Of a DNA stretch of 64,000 bases, positions 1 through 10,396 are shown in pieces. Numbering within the stretch: the first letter of the stretch is position 1; every line of letters starts with the position of its first letter. The stretch is from Flaveria trinervia (taxonomy: Eukaryota; Streptophyta; Magnoliopsida; Asterales; Asteraceae). The stretch covers positions 115,040,162 through 115,104,161 of the forward strand of contig CM046442.1 in the NCBI GenBank assembly GCA_025506515.1. Direction: 5' to 3'. The position numbers and the translations under genes were made by a program. Under the pieces are notes generated by a model. The model was not told the origin of the DNA and did not search any database. It worked only from the letters and a program-made list of their open reading frames with translations.

Positions 1-3000
1 ATTGTTCTCAAGCCTGGTATGGTCATTCCTCATGAGCATATTCTGCTTAGAGCCCCCAGGAAAGGAACATTTATAAGATGGATTTGCAAGAAACATCTCC
101 CTCTGGAGAAGTTTTATGCTTTCTGTCTAAAGCCAATAGTGATGAGTCTTTCCTATGGCATAAAAGAATATGCCATGTAAACTTTAAAAACATGAATAAA
201 TTAATTAAGAATGATTTGGTAACTGGAATACCAAAGAAAGATTATACAAGTGATGATCATTGTGTTGCATGCCTGAAAGGAAAGCAACATAAGGTATCTC
301 ACAGGCCTAAGGAAAGGAACTCCATTACTACACCCCTACACTTGTTACATATGGATCTCTTTGGCCCCACCAGTGTAATGAGTCTAGGAAGAACCTCTTA
401 TTTTTTAGTGATCACAGATGACTTTACAAGATTCACTTGGGTCTTCTTCCTTAGAACTAAGGATGAGACTCTTGAGATTCTGAAGAATTTCATCTTAAAA
501 ATTGAGAATCAATCTGATCACAAGGTTAAGATCATAAGATGTGATCAAGGAACTGAATTTAAGAACCAAATCCTTGATACATTCTGTGATGAAAAGGGTA
601 TTACAAGACAATACAGTGCTTCCAGGACTCCTCAGTAGAATGGTGTTACTAAGAGGAGAAACAAGACACTAATTGAAGCTGCAAAAACCATGTTGTTTGA
701 CTCTAAGCTGCCTATCACCTTCTGGGCAGAGGCAGTCAACACTGCCTGCTATGTGCAGAACACAGTCTTAGTAGTTAAGACTCATCGCAAGACTCCTTAT
801 GAACTTTGGCACAAGAGGAAACCTTTCATTGGTTTTCTCAGGTCATTTGGATATCCTTGCACCATCTTGAATACCAAAGATCAAATTGCCAAGTTTGCTG
901 AGAAATCAGATGAAGGACACTTTATTGGATAATCTTCTCAAGCTAAGGCTTATAGAGTATACAATCTCAGAACTAGAATTGTTGAGGAGTCAGCCAATGT
1001 GACTTTCAACGAACACACACCCTGTGTTGCTGGTTCTGGTCCTGATTGGTTATTTGATCTTGACTTAGTTACCAACTGTTTTAACAAATCTTGTGAGAAT
1101 GTTTCAGGATCTGCAGAAAATTTAAATGCAGGTGATCCTGATCTAATATTTGAGCTAAGAAGACCTTCAAGTCATATATCTTCAGCTCCAGTTGGAACTA
1201 CTTCTGCTAATGAGGTTTCTATCAGCACTACAATGACAAACTCAGCTGATATATCTGGGGTGCCTTCAAATTCTAGCTCAGAGACTCCATAACCAGATAA
1301 GAACATCTCAATTGTGGAAGACAACAATGGTGGTGGTGATAGTGATCAAGAATTCCTTAATGCATCTAATCACACCATAGATGATAACATCAATGATGTC
1401 ACACACTGCTTGGATCAAGTTTCTCTTGAAAAGTATGCTGATGTGTTGGGAGAAACATCTATGCTAGATCTAAATTTCTCTAATTTAGATCTCTCTCAGC
1501 AACTTGCTATGATCCCTCAGCTTAGGATCCACAAGTCTCACCCCACCACAAACATCATTGGAGATGTTGTCATAGGGGTAAGGACAAGAGGACAAACCCA
1601 TGAAGCAAATGTTTGTCTTCACTCTTGTTTCTTATCCCAGATAGAGCCAAAGAAAGTTGATGAGGCTCTAAAGGATGGAAGTTGGGTTGAAGCTATGCAA
1701 TAAGAGCTACTTCAATTCAAAAGGCAGAAATTTTGGAACCTATGTCTTCTTCCTTATGGGAGACTACCATTGGAACCAAATGGATATTTAGGAACAAGAA
1801 AGATGATAGAGGCATCATCATCAAGAATAAAGCTAGACTAGTTGTTCAAGGATACACACAGGAAGAAGGGATTGACTACACTGATGTCTTTGCTCCAGTG
1901 GCAAGATTAGAAGCTGTTAGGATATTCCTGGCATTTGCTACATCCAAGAACTTCAAGGTCTTTTAGCTTGATATGAAGTGTGCCTTTCTGTATGGAGTGA
2001 TTGATGAAGAGGTTTATGTCAAACAACCACCTGGTTTTGTAGACCCTGATCATCCTGATTATGTCTGCAAGCTTGACAAAGCTCTCTATGGGCTACATCA
2101 GGCACCCAGGAAATGGTATGAGACACTTTCTGAGTATCTTTGTAAACATGAATACAGGAGAGGTACTATAGATGGAACTCTCTTCATCAAAGGACATATT
2201 TCTAGTTCAAGTGTATTTGGATGACATCATCTTTGGTTCAACTAATTCAAATCTCTGTAAAGACTTTGAGAAGCTGATGAAAGACAGATTTGAAATGAGT
2301 GCCATGGGGGAACTTAATTTCTTTCTGGGAATTCAAGTGAAGCAAGTTGAAGATGGCATCTTCATAAGTCAGTCAATGTATGTTTAGGACATACTCAAAA
2401 GGTTCAACATGACTGACTGTAAGATTGCTAAGACACCCATAGCCAGAAACCACTCCCTTAGACCTGATCTTGAGGGGGAGTGTGTAGATGAGCACTTATA
2501 TAGGGCTATGATTGGGTCTCTTATGTATCTTACTGCTAGCAGGCTTGATATTATGTTTGCTACATGCATCTGTGCAAGATATCAAGCCAACTCTAAGATG
2601 TCTCACCTTATCACTGTCAAGAAGATTCTAAGATACCTCAAAGGTGCTTCAACACTTGGTTTATGGTACCCTAAGAATCCTGACTTCAATCTGTATGCTT
2701 ATACAGATAGTGATTATGGTGGTTGCAATATGACTGCAAAGTCTACATCTGGGAGATGTCAGTTCCTTGGTGGAAGGGTTGTCTCATGGCAATGCAAGAA
2801 ACAATCTTGTGTCTCTGCATCAACTGCTGAAGCTGAATACATTGCTGCTGCAAGCTGCTGTGCTCAAGTACTTTGGATTCAAAATTAGATGCTAGACTAT
2901 GGGTTAAACTTCAAGGAGACTCCCATTCACATAGACAACAATAGTGCTATCTCAATCACAGAAAATCCTGTGCAGCACTCAAAGAGAAAGCACATCAATA

Positions 3001-3157
3001 TCAGGTATCATTTAATAAGAGATAACTATGAAAATTGATTAATTAAACTAGTTAAAGTTCACACAGATGAATAATATGTTGATCTGTTTACAAAAGCTTT
3101 TGATGAACAGAGATTAAATATCTAATATCAGCTATTGGGATGATCAACTTTGAGTAA
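1..3157 (+). pseudogene. pol: Element A pol: integrase, RT and RNase H, broken
   Basis: This copia polyprotein would make cDNA and insert it. The reading starts after the protease active site. The pre-integrase zinc region has HKRICH (H-x4-H variant) and HCVAC near 155-275. The integrase core has MDLFGP (about 351-367) and CDQGTEF (540-560). RT has YLDD at 2214-2225, where copia usually has YVDD. RNase H has DSDYGG (about 2707-2724) and AEAEYIAAA (about 2827-2853). The end keeps DLFTKAF. Stops fall at 636, 930, 1290, 1701, 1964, 2385 and 2886; several replace an expected glutamine CAG. Frameshifts lie near 75, 1745, 2200 and 3120. It cannot encode a full product. Confidence 0.88.
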
Positions 3158-3865
3158 GCTTTTCTTAAAGCTAATTCTTATTATTTCGTAAAATATGTGT
3201 GTCCTAAGTTGTCTAGTTCATCACTTTCATAAGCTCAGGTTTTCTTTGGATAAAAATTTCTTTTTGAAGACTTTCCTTAGATTCTTGAAAATTTCTGATA
3301 ATTCGGAAGTTATTCTTTTAACTTCAGAAGCAAATCATGCCTTCAAAATAAATAACTGTCTAAGAAATTTACCTTCGGAAGAGCTTTCAGATCTATCTTC
3401 CGAAGCTTAAACACTTGTCTCAGACACTTACTTATTTTTAAGAACCATTTACTTCCGAAGCAAAATTAACTCTCGGAAGCTTTGTGTTCTAAATACAAAG
3501 CAATCAAGTTTTAATTTCTCTTCCGAAGCAAAATGTTCAAACCTCTCAGGAAAATCTTCCGAAGTCATTTTAGCTTCGGAAGCTTTTTAATTAAAACTCC
3601 TGAAGATAATTTACCTTCGAAAGCTTTTTGACTTCCAAGAAAACTACTTTTTGAGCAAAAGTAAACTACTTTTTCAAAGGTGGGACCGACATCCAGATTT
3701 CAATGTTTATCCTCTTTCATTAAACTTTATCTGAAATCCCTCTCACATATAAACCCCATGGTTTCCCCCTCTTTCTATCATTTGTTCTTCCTCCAAACCT
3801 AAAAATCCAAATTTCTCTCTGAAATTTCTTTCTTCTTTCTTTCTTCATTTTTAAGCTACCTCAAA
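3158..3865 (+). repeat. Element A pol-ORF3 spacer with CTTCCGAAG palindromes
   Basis: No coding sequence is visible here. From about 3300 to 3640 there are roughly ten copies of CTTCCGAAG, CTTCGGAAG or one-base variants, with AGCTTCGGAAGCTT near 3570 the longest perfect palindrome. The same motif recurs in A's 3' LTR (about 7735-7860). A TATA-like box and a CT-rich leader follow at 3748-3865, directly before the ORF3 start. This looks like a second regulatory region within the element. Confidence 0.7.
3748..3754 (+). promoter_or_regulatory. TATA-like box upstream of element A ORF3
   Basis: TATAAAC stands about 115 bp before the ORF3 ATG (3866). A pyrimidine-rich stretch follows it (about 3765-3855), typical of a plant leader or a splice-acceptor tract. 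The palindrome array lies just upstream. An internal promoter is inferred from layout only. Confidence 0.4.
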
Positions 3866-6800
3866 ATGGCCAACCTTGCTCACAGAAATAATCCCAACTT
3901 TACCATGCAGCTACATAGACAACATAATCAGGTTGCTCTGTTAAGCTCTGAGAAAGATCCTCATTTCTTAGAGGTTTGTCGATTCTTAGCTTTGTCTAAC
4001 TACTTCACCTCCCTAACCATTGATCCTCCACTCTATGAGGATCATCTGCTAGAATTTTGGAAAACCTGCCAAGAGGTTGTTATGGATGGGGAGAAGGCAC
4101 TGTCTGCCACAGTGCAGGGGAGAACAGTCTTCATCACTCCGGCCATCATCAACATGCATCTTCAGCTGGATGATGAAGAAGGTGAGGTGTTCTTCCCAAA
4201 GGAAGCTATTAATCATTCCTTTGAGCAGATGGGATATGAGGGAGATTTCTCTGTAAAGACCTTTAGGAAAGGGAAGGTCTCATCCCAATGGAGATTCCTG
4301 CTCCATGTGGTCACCCACAGCTTATCAAACAAGCATGGTGGATGGGACCAGATTCATGAGGATCTCTCCTTTATAATCCATGAAATGGTTCACGGAGTCA
4401 AGTTCAGGTACTCTTAGTTTGTTTATACAAATTTACTTTCTAACTTAGACTCCTTAGAATATTATATGTTTCCTAGATATGTCCAGTACATTATTAACTA
4501 TGAACTAGGCTGATAGTTAAGGGAAACAGATAATATTCTTAAATTGGGACAGATGAAGCCCGGCATCTTTAAAATACTAAGGAAGCCAATTGTTGGCTTC
4601 TCTGGGGTAGAAACAGCCCTAGTCCCAAAAATGTTAGAGCTCATTGCTCAAGGTGACAACCTAGCAGCACAAGCTAGTGTTGAACCCACACCTGCTACTT
4701 TCCAACCACCCACATAGCCTAAAATCACCCTCACTTACAAAAGAAAATCCAAACGAACCCCTGCTCAGACTATTCAATCTGTGGAGGCCCCCATATACTT
4801 ACTCACACAGGAGGAAATGGACACTGGAGCTCCCATTTCTCCTGAGGAGCAGACAACTCCCATCTCTTCAAGAATCAGTGCTGAGGTTCCTCATGCTCAG
4901 CCTGATGAGCTCATTAGCCACACTGCCTTAAGCTATCACTCTGATTCTCAACACTCAAGTGATCAACCTTCAGGGGATAGTTACCATCCCCAGCCTATAG
5001 ATCTCAACCAACCAATTCCCAACCTTGACTTCTATACTGATGAAGATCTAGGTTTCATTGAGTATAATGAGACTCTCTTCTTCACCCCTACTCAAAGAGA
5101 GACGAATGCTCCTGATTCTCCTACATCTATCCCATATCAGTCACCTACAACTAAGGTGGACACCTCTGAACCTATTCAAGATGTCCATATAGAAGAGGCT
5201 CTCACTTCTGAAAGTGATTACATCATTAAGACCTCAACCATGGCAACTCAGCCCACTGACATCTCAATTGAGATTGCTAGTGATCAAAGGAAAACCAGTA
5301 GCCAAGAACCTCAAGCTGGTGGTGAGAGAGAGGACTTTGGTCCAATCATCTCATCCCCCAATGAGTCTTCTGATGAAGATGAGGGGAATCTGAGACTAAT
5401 GGTGCACAAACTGTCTAAAACATGCACTTACTTAGTCTCAAAGAATCTCAGGTGACTACCTTACACAACAGGATCAAGGATCAGCAACTTGAGATTTCAT
5501 ATCTTAAGGAAAAACTAGCTGGGAGACCCTTAAGAAGAGCTCAATCAGGAACACAAGAACCTATGGATGCGACTGACCTATCTTCCAGCTCACCTATGCA
5601 AGTGGGTGATGCTACCAAAAAAGGGGAGAAAGTCATCACAACTGCAGAACCTGGGAGTCCTTCAGAGAGAGTGGACATTGAGGACTCACCATCCATCTTC
5701 ACCATCTTCCAATCACATCATTGGGTGGAGGTATGACAATATCAGGAAAACCCTAATCATCATAAGAGTTCAAGGACAACAAGAAGTCTTCAATTTTCAG
5801 ACTTTGAACTACTATGAAGGTCTGGATTTAGTCAACATGCCACTTGTCAACCCAAGCAAATCAAGACAAGCTGACAGACTGGCTCAAAGAATCCAAGACA
5901 GGATCACTGCAGAGTTTAGCTTAAGAAGGAGACTTAGGCAATCAGGCAATGCCATCGGTCAACTGGATGTTGAGGCAGACCCTAAGATTAGTTTCATAGG
6001 GGAAACCTTGACTGATGGCCTAGTGGCAGAACCTGAGACCCCTGTCTCATCATCATCAACTGCTGCAGAGATCCACATTCCTTCTGAGACACCTTCTGGT
6101 GAAGGTGATTCTTAACCTCTCTCTGGCCAGAGCTCAGATGTTGCAACAAGCAATAAAGGCCAAAGCTCTCTCCACCCTGAGTCACAAAGGTCTGTGAGTG
6201 ATAAAGGGAAAAGAAAGATGACATCTGAGTAAATTGAGGGGGAGGAGAGAGAGAGGAAAAGGAGGCTGAGGGGAGAAGGTTCCTCTACTGAGTCTTCAAG
6301 ACTCATGGAGTCTACAATCAGGGTTGTCCCCAGACCAGATACTCAGAATGATGAGTTAAAGGCAGTCAGGATAAATTATCTGTAGACTAGGAACTATGAC
6401 ATACACAATGTCATTTCTCTCCCCTTCGATGAGCTGAATGAACTGGTTGACCTGGAAAGGTCTAGGGAGAAGAAGGAGGCAGAAGATGCAGAGCTTCTAG
6501 TACAAGTCAAATAAGAGAGAAGAAGGAAAAGACTGTACAAAGATATGCCTACCCTCTCCCCAGTTCAAGAAAGTTCTGCACAAGAGGATGCGGTTCAACA
6601 AGAACCTCAGGTAGACAAAGAAGAAGATAGGATCAAGATGATCAACTACCTGAGTGCCATAGGCTTCTATCAGGCAGAGGCACTTCTTCCCTTGTCCTAT
6701 GACTATGTTGAGTTTGAGTACTTAAAACAACTTGAACTTGAGATAGTCAAGGACAGAAAGACAACTAAGAAGAAGCTAAGGGAAGAAGCTGCAAAATCAA

Positions 6801-7567
6801 GAGCTATCATCCAAAAGAGCATGAAGAAGTCTGCTAACAGGCAGAGGATGATGAGCTTCTTGAAGCTATATGGATTCTCCGAAAGGAGACTTGGCCCCAT
6901 GTCTCTATCCACTATGGATGAGCATATTAGGGTGATCAAGTAGAAGATCAAAAGTGGAGAGCTCATTGACTTACACTCCACTCCAAGTCAGGCTCCACCT
7001 AAAGTGGAGGTTAAGGTTGAACAACTAGAGACAACACAACTTGGATCTTCTGCTGAAACTCAGCAAGCTTCATCTTCTGATCCACAGCAGGGTCAACCTC
7101 CCTCTCATTCTGAGCCTGAGAGAGAGGAAGTCCCAACTGAGAAACACAATAGAGTTCAATCTAGTACTGCAGACCAGTCTTCTCAGTTAAAACCTGCAAA
7201 GAGAAAGAAGAAGATGGCTTCTAAACCAAAGCCAAAGAAGAAGAAGACTGCACCCTCTTCTAAACCCCAGGATGAGCCAGAACATCCTGAGGATGTGTAG
7301 CCAGAGGATGCTACATCAACTCCAATTCAAACAGCTCCTCTAGCATCAGGAAGACCCATCTTGTCTTGGACATACACCACAAATCCAGAAAGATGGCATG
7401 TCATTAGAGATCAAGGCACTAAAGACATTTACACATGGCAAGATATGTTTCAGTTGCCTCTGCATGACCTCTTTGATATGAGAAGACATTTTGACAGTCT
7501 AAAGGATCCTGATCACCTTTTGAAGAAAGGAATGGTGATCATCCTAATGAGGACTGTTGATATCTGA
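3866..7567 (+). pseudogene. Element A third ORF (ORF3, env-like by position), broken
   Basis: This ORF of about 1230 codons lies between pol and the 3' LTR. The N-terminal block (codons 1-190) has the pattern FW...V.GRTVFITPAIINMHLQL and ends near MFPRYVQ (about 4470). The same block occurs in B and C. A Ser/Pro/Thr-rich part follows (about 4700-5450), then a short coiled coil (about 5420-5515). Further on are a K/E-rich helical part (6620-6940) and a basic cluster KRKKK...KKKK (7199-7245) that looks like a nuclear localisation signal. I see no signal peptide or membrane segment. Stops lie at 4415, 4508, 4717, 6113, 6230, 6509, 6941 and 7298, with frameshifts near 5440 and 5720. Function unknown; env-like describes position only. 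Confidence 0.7.
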
Positions 7568-7596
7568 AGTCTACTAAGTGTTTTGGTAGTATCAGC

Positions 7597-7608
7597 CTAG
7601 GGGGAGTT
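7597..7608 (+). other. Element A polypurine tract
   Basis: CTAGGGGGAGTT sits directly before the TG of the 3' LTR. It would prime plus-strand DNA synthesis. B, C and E0 have the same GGGGGAGT core. Confidence 0.8.
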
Positions 7609-8405
7609 TGTAGAGATTAATGAAGAGGCTGATGCAGCCTAAACATCCAAAGTCTCTCCTGCATGCTGCACAAGTACTATGAAGAAGAATGCTTAGGAAG
7701 TTTCACACATGCAACAGAAATATTCTAAGTGTGAAATCTTCCGAAGCTAAGACCAATATCTTCCGAAGCCAAATATGAAGTCTTCCCTAGCCTCAGAGAC
7801 AAAGTCTTCCGAAGCTTCAACTCATGAAGACAGATTTCTTTCGAAGACTTTTGACACATGCTTTATCTGATTGTCTTTTCCATAAAGCTGGACACCTTTC
7901 CGCTGCATCTCTGTAAGGTCACCAACTTATATGAGTTGGTGAAAAGGTCCATGCTTTTGGTAACTGTACATTGAGGTATTGAGTCTGTAAAATTTCTACT
8001 TCATGTACTTTATCCTTTTTGTAATAGATAAGGATGTAAGATATGACATGTCATAGTCACAAGTCAAAAGGCAATCTACCTTTTAACTCTACAATTGATT
8101 TTGTTTGTGTCTAGTCAATCGTATCCAGCTGGCTTTCAAAGTATAGCCGACTGTAGGATGTAGTATAAGTATCTCATGTTCTTGTATCTTTCTATCATGC
8201 TTTGTAACACTTGTAATAGAACATAAAGAAAGCAATATACTACATTCTTGAAAACCATATACTTGTGTTCTTTGTGTTCTGTCTCTTATATTACTTGTGT
8301 TCTTAGTATCTTACCTTGGTTAATTCAGTTTACTGTTTGATTAAGATTAGTTAATCTCCTCTTTGTGTTGTGGTGTTGTAATTGACCCCCTTCAATAGTC
8401 CTACA
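7609..8405 (+). repeat. Element A 3' LTR
   Basis: 797 bp, from TGTAGAG to CCTACA; the ends form the inverted pair TGTAG/CTACA. CTTCCGAAG palindromes fill the U3 (about 7735-7860). A TATA box TATAAGTA lies at 8164-8171, leaving about 240 bp of R-U5, as in the other elements here. The last bases match the LTR ends of C and D (TCCTA..CA). The partner LTR is outside the window, so age cannot be read. Confidence 0.75.
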
Positions 8406-9266
8406 ATGCTCATGCAAACATTCCTCAAGAGCTTGTGTGGGAAGTTCAACAGGAGGATTCACCAACCAACTCTGTACAAGCCACTCACTCACCAGATCTA
8501 TCACATGTTCTCCAACAATATCAGTCTCCATAACACCCTTCACCTACCAGTCAAACACTCAGCCCATTTCACCCATTCTATATATTCACTCTCAACAATC
8601 TCCCTCAGCCAGGCAAAACACTCAGCCAATATCTCCTCTTACTCTACAATCACCAGCTAGCCAACACAGAACCTATCTCTCCAATTACAGAAAAGCAAAC
8701 CATTGAGAGCTTTCACACAGGGGAAACATTCTTAGTCTCTCAAGCCAGTACTGTTCAATTATCATTATCCAAGACTGAATCTCTTGTCCATTCAAATGAT
8801 ACGGAACCAGTTTCTCCAGTCATTGTCAATCAGCAGCAACAACAACCACATCATGATGAGCATGATGAATCAAAAGATGAATGCTCAAGCTCAGCAAGTG
8901 TGGCTGCTCATTCTGAAGATCATAAAGTTAAGATTGTTGGCAAATAAGAAGAAAGGAGAGAAGAAGAAAAATATAAGGAAGTTATTGCTTACAATGAACA
9001 TGATCTAAGTGATAATGACATCTCATTAAGCAAAAGCTACCTAGTGGCTGAGTACAACAAGCTTGTAATGAAGTCTAACTTCAGAAAGCAAAGGATTAAA
9101 GAGCTGAAAGGGATAATAACAGAAAAGGATGATCTACTAATGCAGCTGAAAGCAAGGATCAAAAGCTTAAGAGAAGATGCTAAGTGCAATAATAAAGTGA
9201 TTGATGCCTTACTTCAATAAGAGTCCGAGCTCAACGAATCAGTAGAGGCTGAGAAGAGTGAAAATG
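8406..9266 (+). pseudogene. Element E0 ORF3, left fragment (between insertions A and B)
   Basis: Directly after the A LTR the + strand reads as a Gln/Ser/Pro-rich protein part (8406 to about 8950), then a Lys/Glu-rich coiled coil (about 9000-9266). In-frame stops occur, for example near 8529 and 8946. At 9266 element B interrupts; the coiled coil resumes at 21692, so the two pieces were one ORF. By composition and by the polypurine tract and LTR that follow the right piece, this is ORF3 of an older Sirevirus-type element. Its N-terminal domain, pol and 5' LTR lie outside the window, beyond A. Confidence 0.65.
9262..9266 (+). repeat. Target-site duplication of element B, left copy (AAATG)
   Basis: AAATG precedes the TGTTGG of B's 5' LTR and is repeated at 21687-21691 after the 3' LTR. 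Five bases is the usual size for copia integrase. Confidence 0.9.
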
Positions 9267-10161
9267 TGTTGGACCAAAAGAACCAATGAGCCAAGATCAG
9301 AAAACCTCTAAGTCCCACACGGTATCACAACAACTGCTGAAAGCCTCATCAGTAGTTTGACAAGTGCTGAAGACTTCGACAGCTGAAGATCAAGTGCTGA
9401 AGACCTTAACAGCTGAAGAACTAAAGTGCTGAAGTACAACAGCTGAAGAACACAAGTGCTGAAGCTGAAAGACCAAAGTACTGAAGTACAACAGCTGAAG
9501 AGTTCACAAGTGCTGAAGATCAACAACTGATGTACAAAGTCTGAAGACAAAGACTGAAGACATCAGCTGATGATATCTACTGAAGTCATCAGCTGATGAA
9601 ACACCTGAAGGTCAAAGTCTGAAGATCAAGTACTGAAGCCTCAGTAGTTTGTCACAACTGCTGAAGAGTACTTCTTCAGTAGTTGTGATATCAGTAGTTT
9701 TATTTTCTATGTTTCAGTAGTTTTGTAAAACGACTGAAGAGCTTGTTCTTCAGTCGTTGTAGTTTCAGTAGTTTCATATTTTGTACTTAACTTGCTGATA
9801 TGTTCTCAGTAGTTGTGAACATTTCAGTAGTTTGTTAAGAATTAGTTATTTCTGTATTGGATCTGCCAGTTGTCACTTTCCGTGATAACAGCAGTGACTG
9901 TTGCACTCTATATAAGGAGTGACAACCTATTGTAATCATTGAATGAAATGAGAATTGAATGGAATGAATGATTGATTCGATTAGAAATATTCCTCATCTA
10001 TAAACATTCCTAGAAATCAGAAATACATATTCTCTCCCTATAACTGTATGCGATCTTAATGCTCACATATATCGTTAGCTTGCTACAATTCGTCTAATTC
10101 GTGGTTGTATTCCGCTGCGTTATATTTTGAAACATCAAACTTGTGATCACTGATCCTGTCA
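9267..10161 (+). repeat. Element B 5' LTR
   Basis: 895 bp, TGTTGGACC to CTGTCA. The U3 is packed with AAGTGCTGAAG, ACAGCTGAAG, TTCAGTAGTT and ACGACTGAAG-type units (about 9340-9840), many of them pairing as palindromes, for example AAACGACTGAAGAG with CTTCAGTCGTT near 9727-9759. A TATA box TATATAAG lies at 9909-9916. The R-U5 part then runs about 245 bp to the primer site. Confidence 0.93.
9909..9916 (+). promoter_or_regulatory. TATA box in element B 5' LTR
   Basis: TATATAAG lies downstream of the palindrome array and about 250 bp before the LTR end, where a retrotransposon promoter is expected. The 3' LTR has the same box at 21433-21440. Confidence 0.65.
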
Positions 10162-10163
10162 AA

Positions 10164-10175
10164 TGGTATCAGAGC
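10164..10175 (+). other. Element B primer-binding site
   Basis: TGGTATCAGAGC starts two bases after the LTR. It is complementary to the 3' end of plant initiator methionine tRNA, the usual copia primer. The leader 10176-10396 has no ORF. Confidence 0.9.
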
Positions 10176-10396
10176 CGGTTAATCATTGATCGATCTAATA
10201 ATTGATCATTGAAACTGCTATTCAAGATCCAAGTTTGATTGAATTAGCTTTTGTTTTTGCAAGAAACGGTTATAGAGATTGAATTTTCTGTATTTCTGCT
10301 CATTCATCCTGAGATCTTTTCTTGGTTCTTATTGAGTTTGTTGTGGTTTGTCTAAAACTTTTTTAAAAACTTGAACTAAACGTTTTTGAACTGAAA

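Larger units (their letters stand above)
1..8405 (+). mobile_element. Element A: Ty1/copia (Sirevirus-type) retrotransposon, 5' truncated by window
   Basis: The window opens inside pol. In order come integrase, reverse transcriptase and RNase H, a spacer with palindromes, a long third ORF, a polypurine tract and a 3' LTR. The 5' LTR, gag and most of protease lie upstream of position 1. Many in-frame stops and a few frameshifts show an old, dead copy. The LTR starts TGTAG (7609) and ends CTACA (8405), after which the sequence continues as another element's ORF3, so A is inserted in that older element (E0). The left target duplication is off-window and could not be checked. A third ORF after pol places it with the Sirevirus lineage of copia. 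Confidence 0.85.

Noticed and set aside
4405..4480. Candidate intron in element A ORF3 starting CAG|GTACTC
   Set aside because: The segment aligns as coding with the end of the N-terminal domain in B and C (ending in a PRY/PRF motif), so the TAG at 4415 is a plain nonsense change.
9308..9550. Minus-strand ORF in the B LTR (and its copy at 20879-21076)
   Set aside because: It is read through the CTGAAG-type repeat array of the U3 and gives a Ser/Leu/Cys-rich low-complexity string; no start context or homology.
10164..10175. tRNA gene
   Set aside because: The tRNA-like words are the primer-binding sites of the retrotransposons; no cloverleaf is present.
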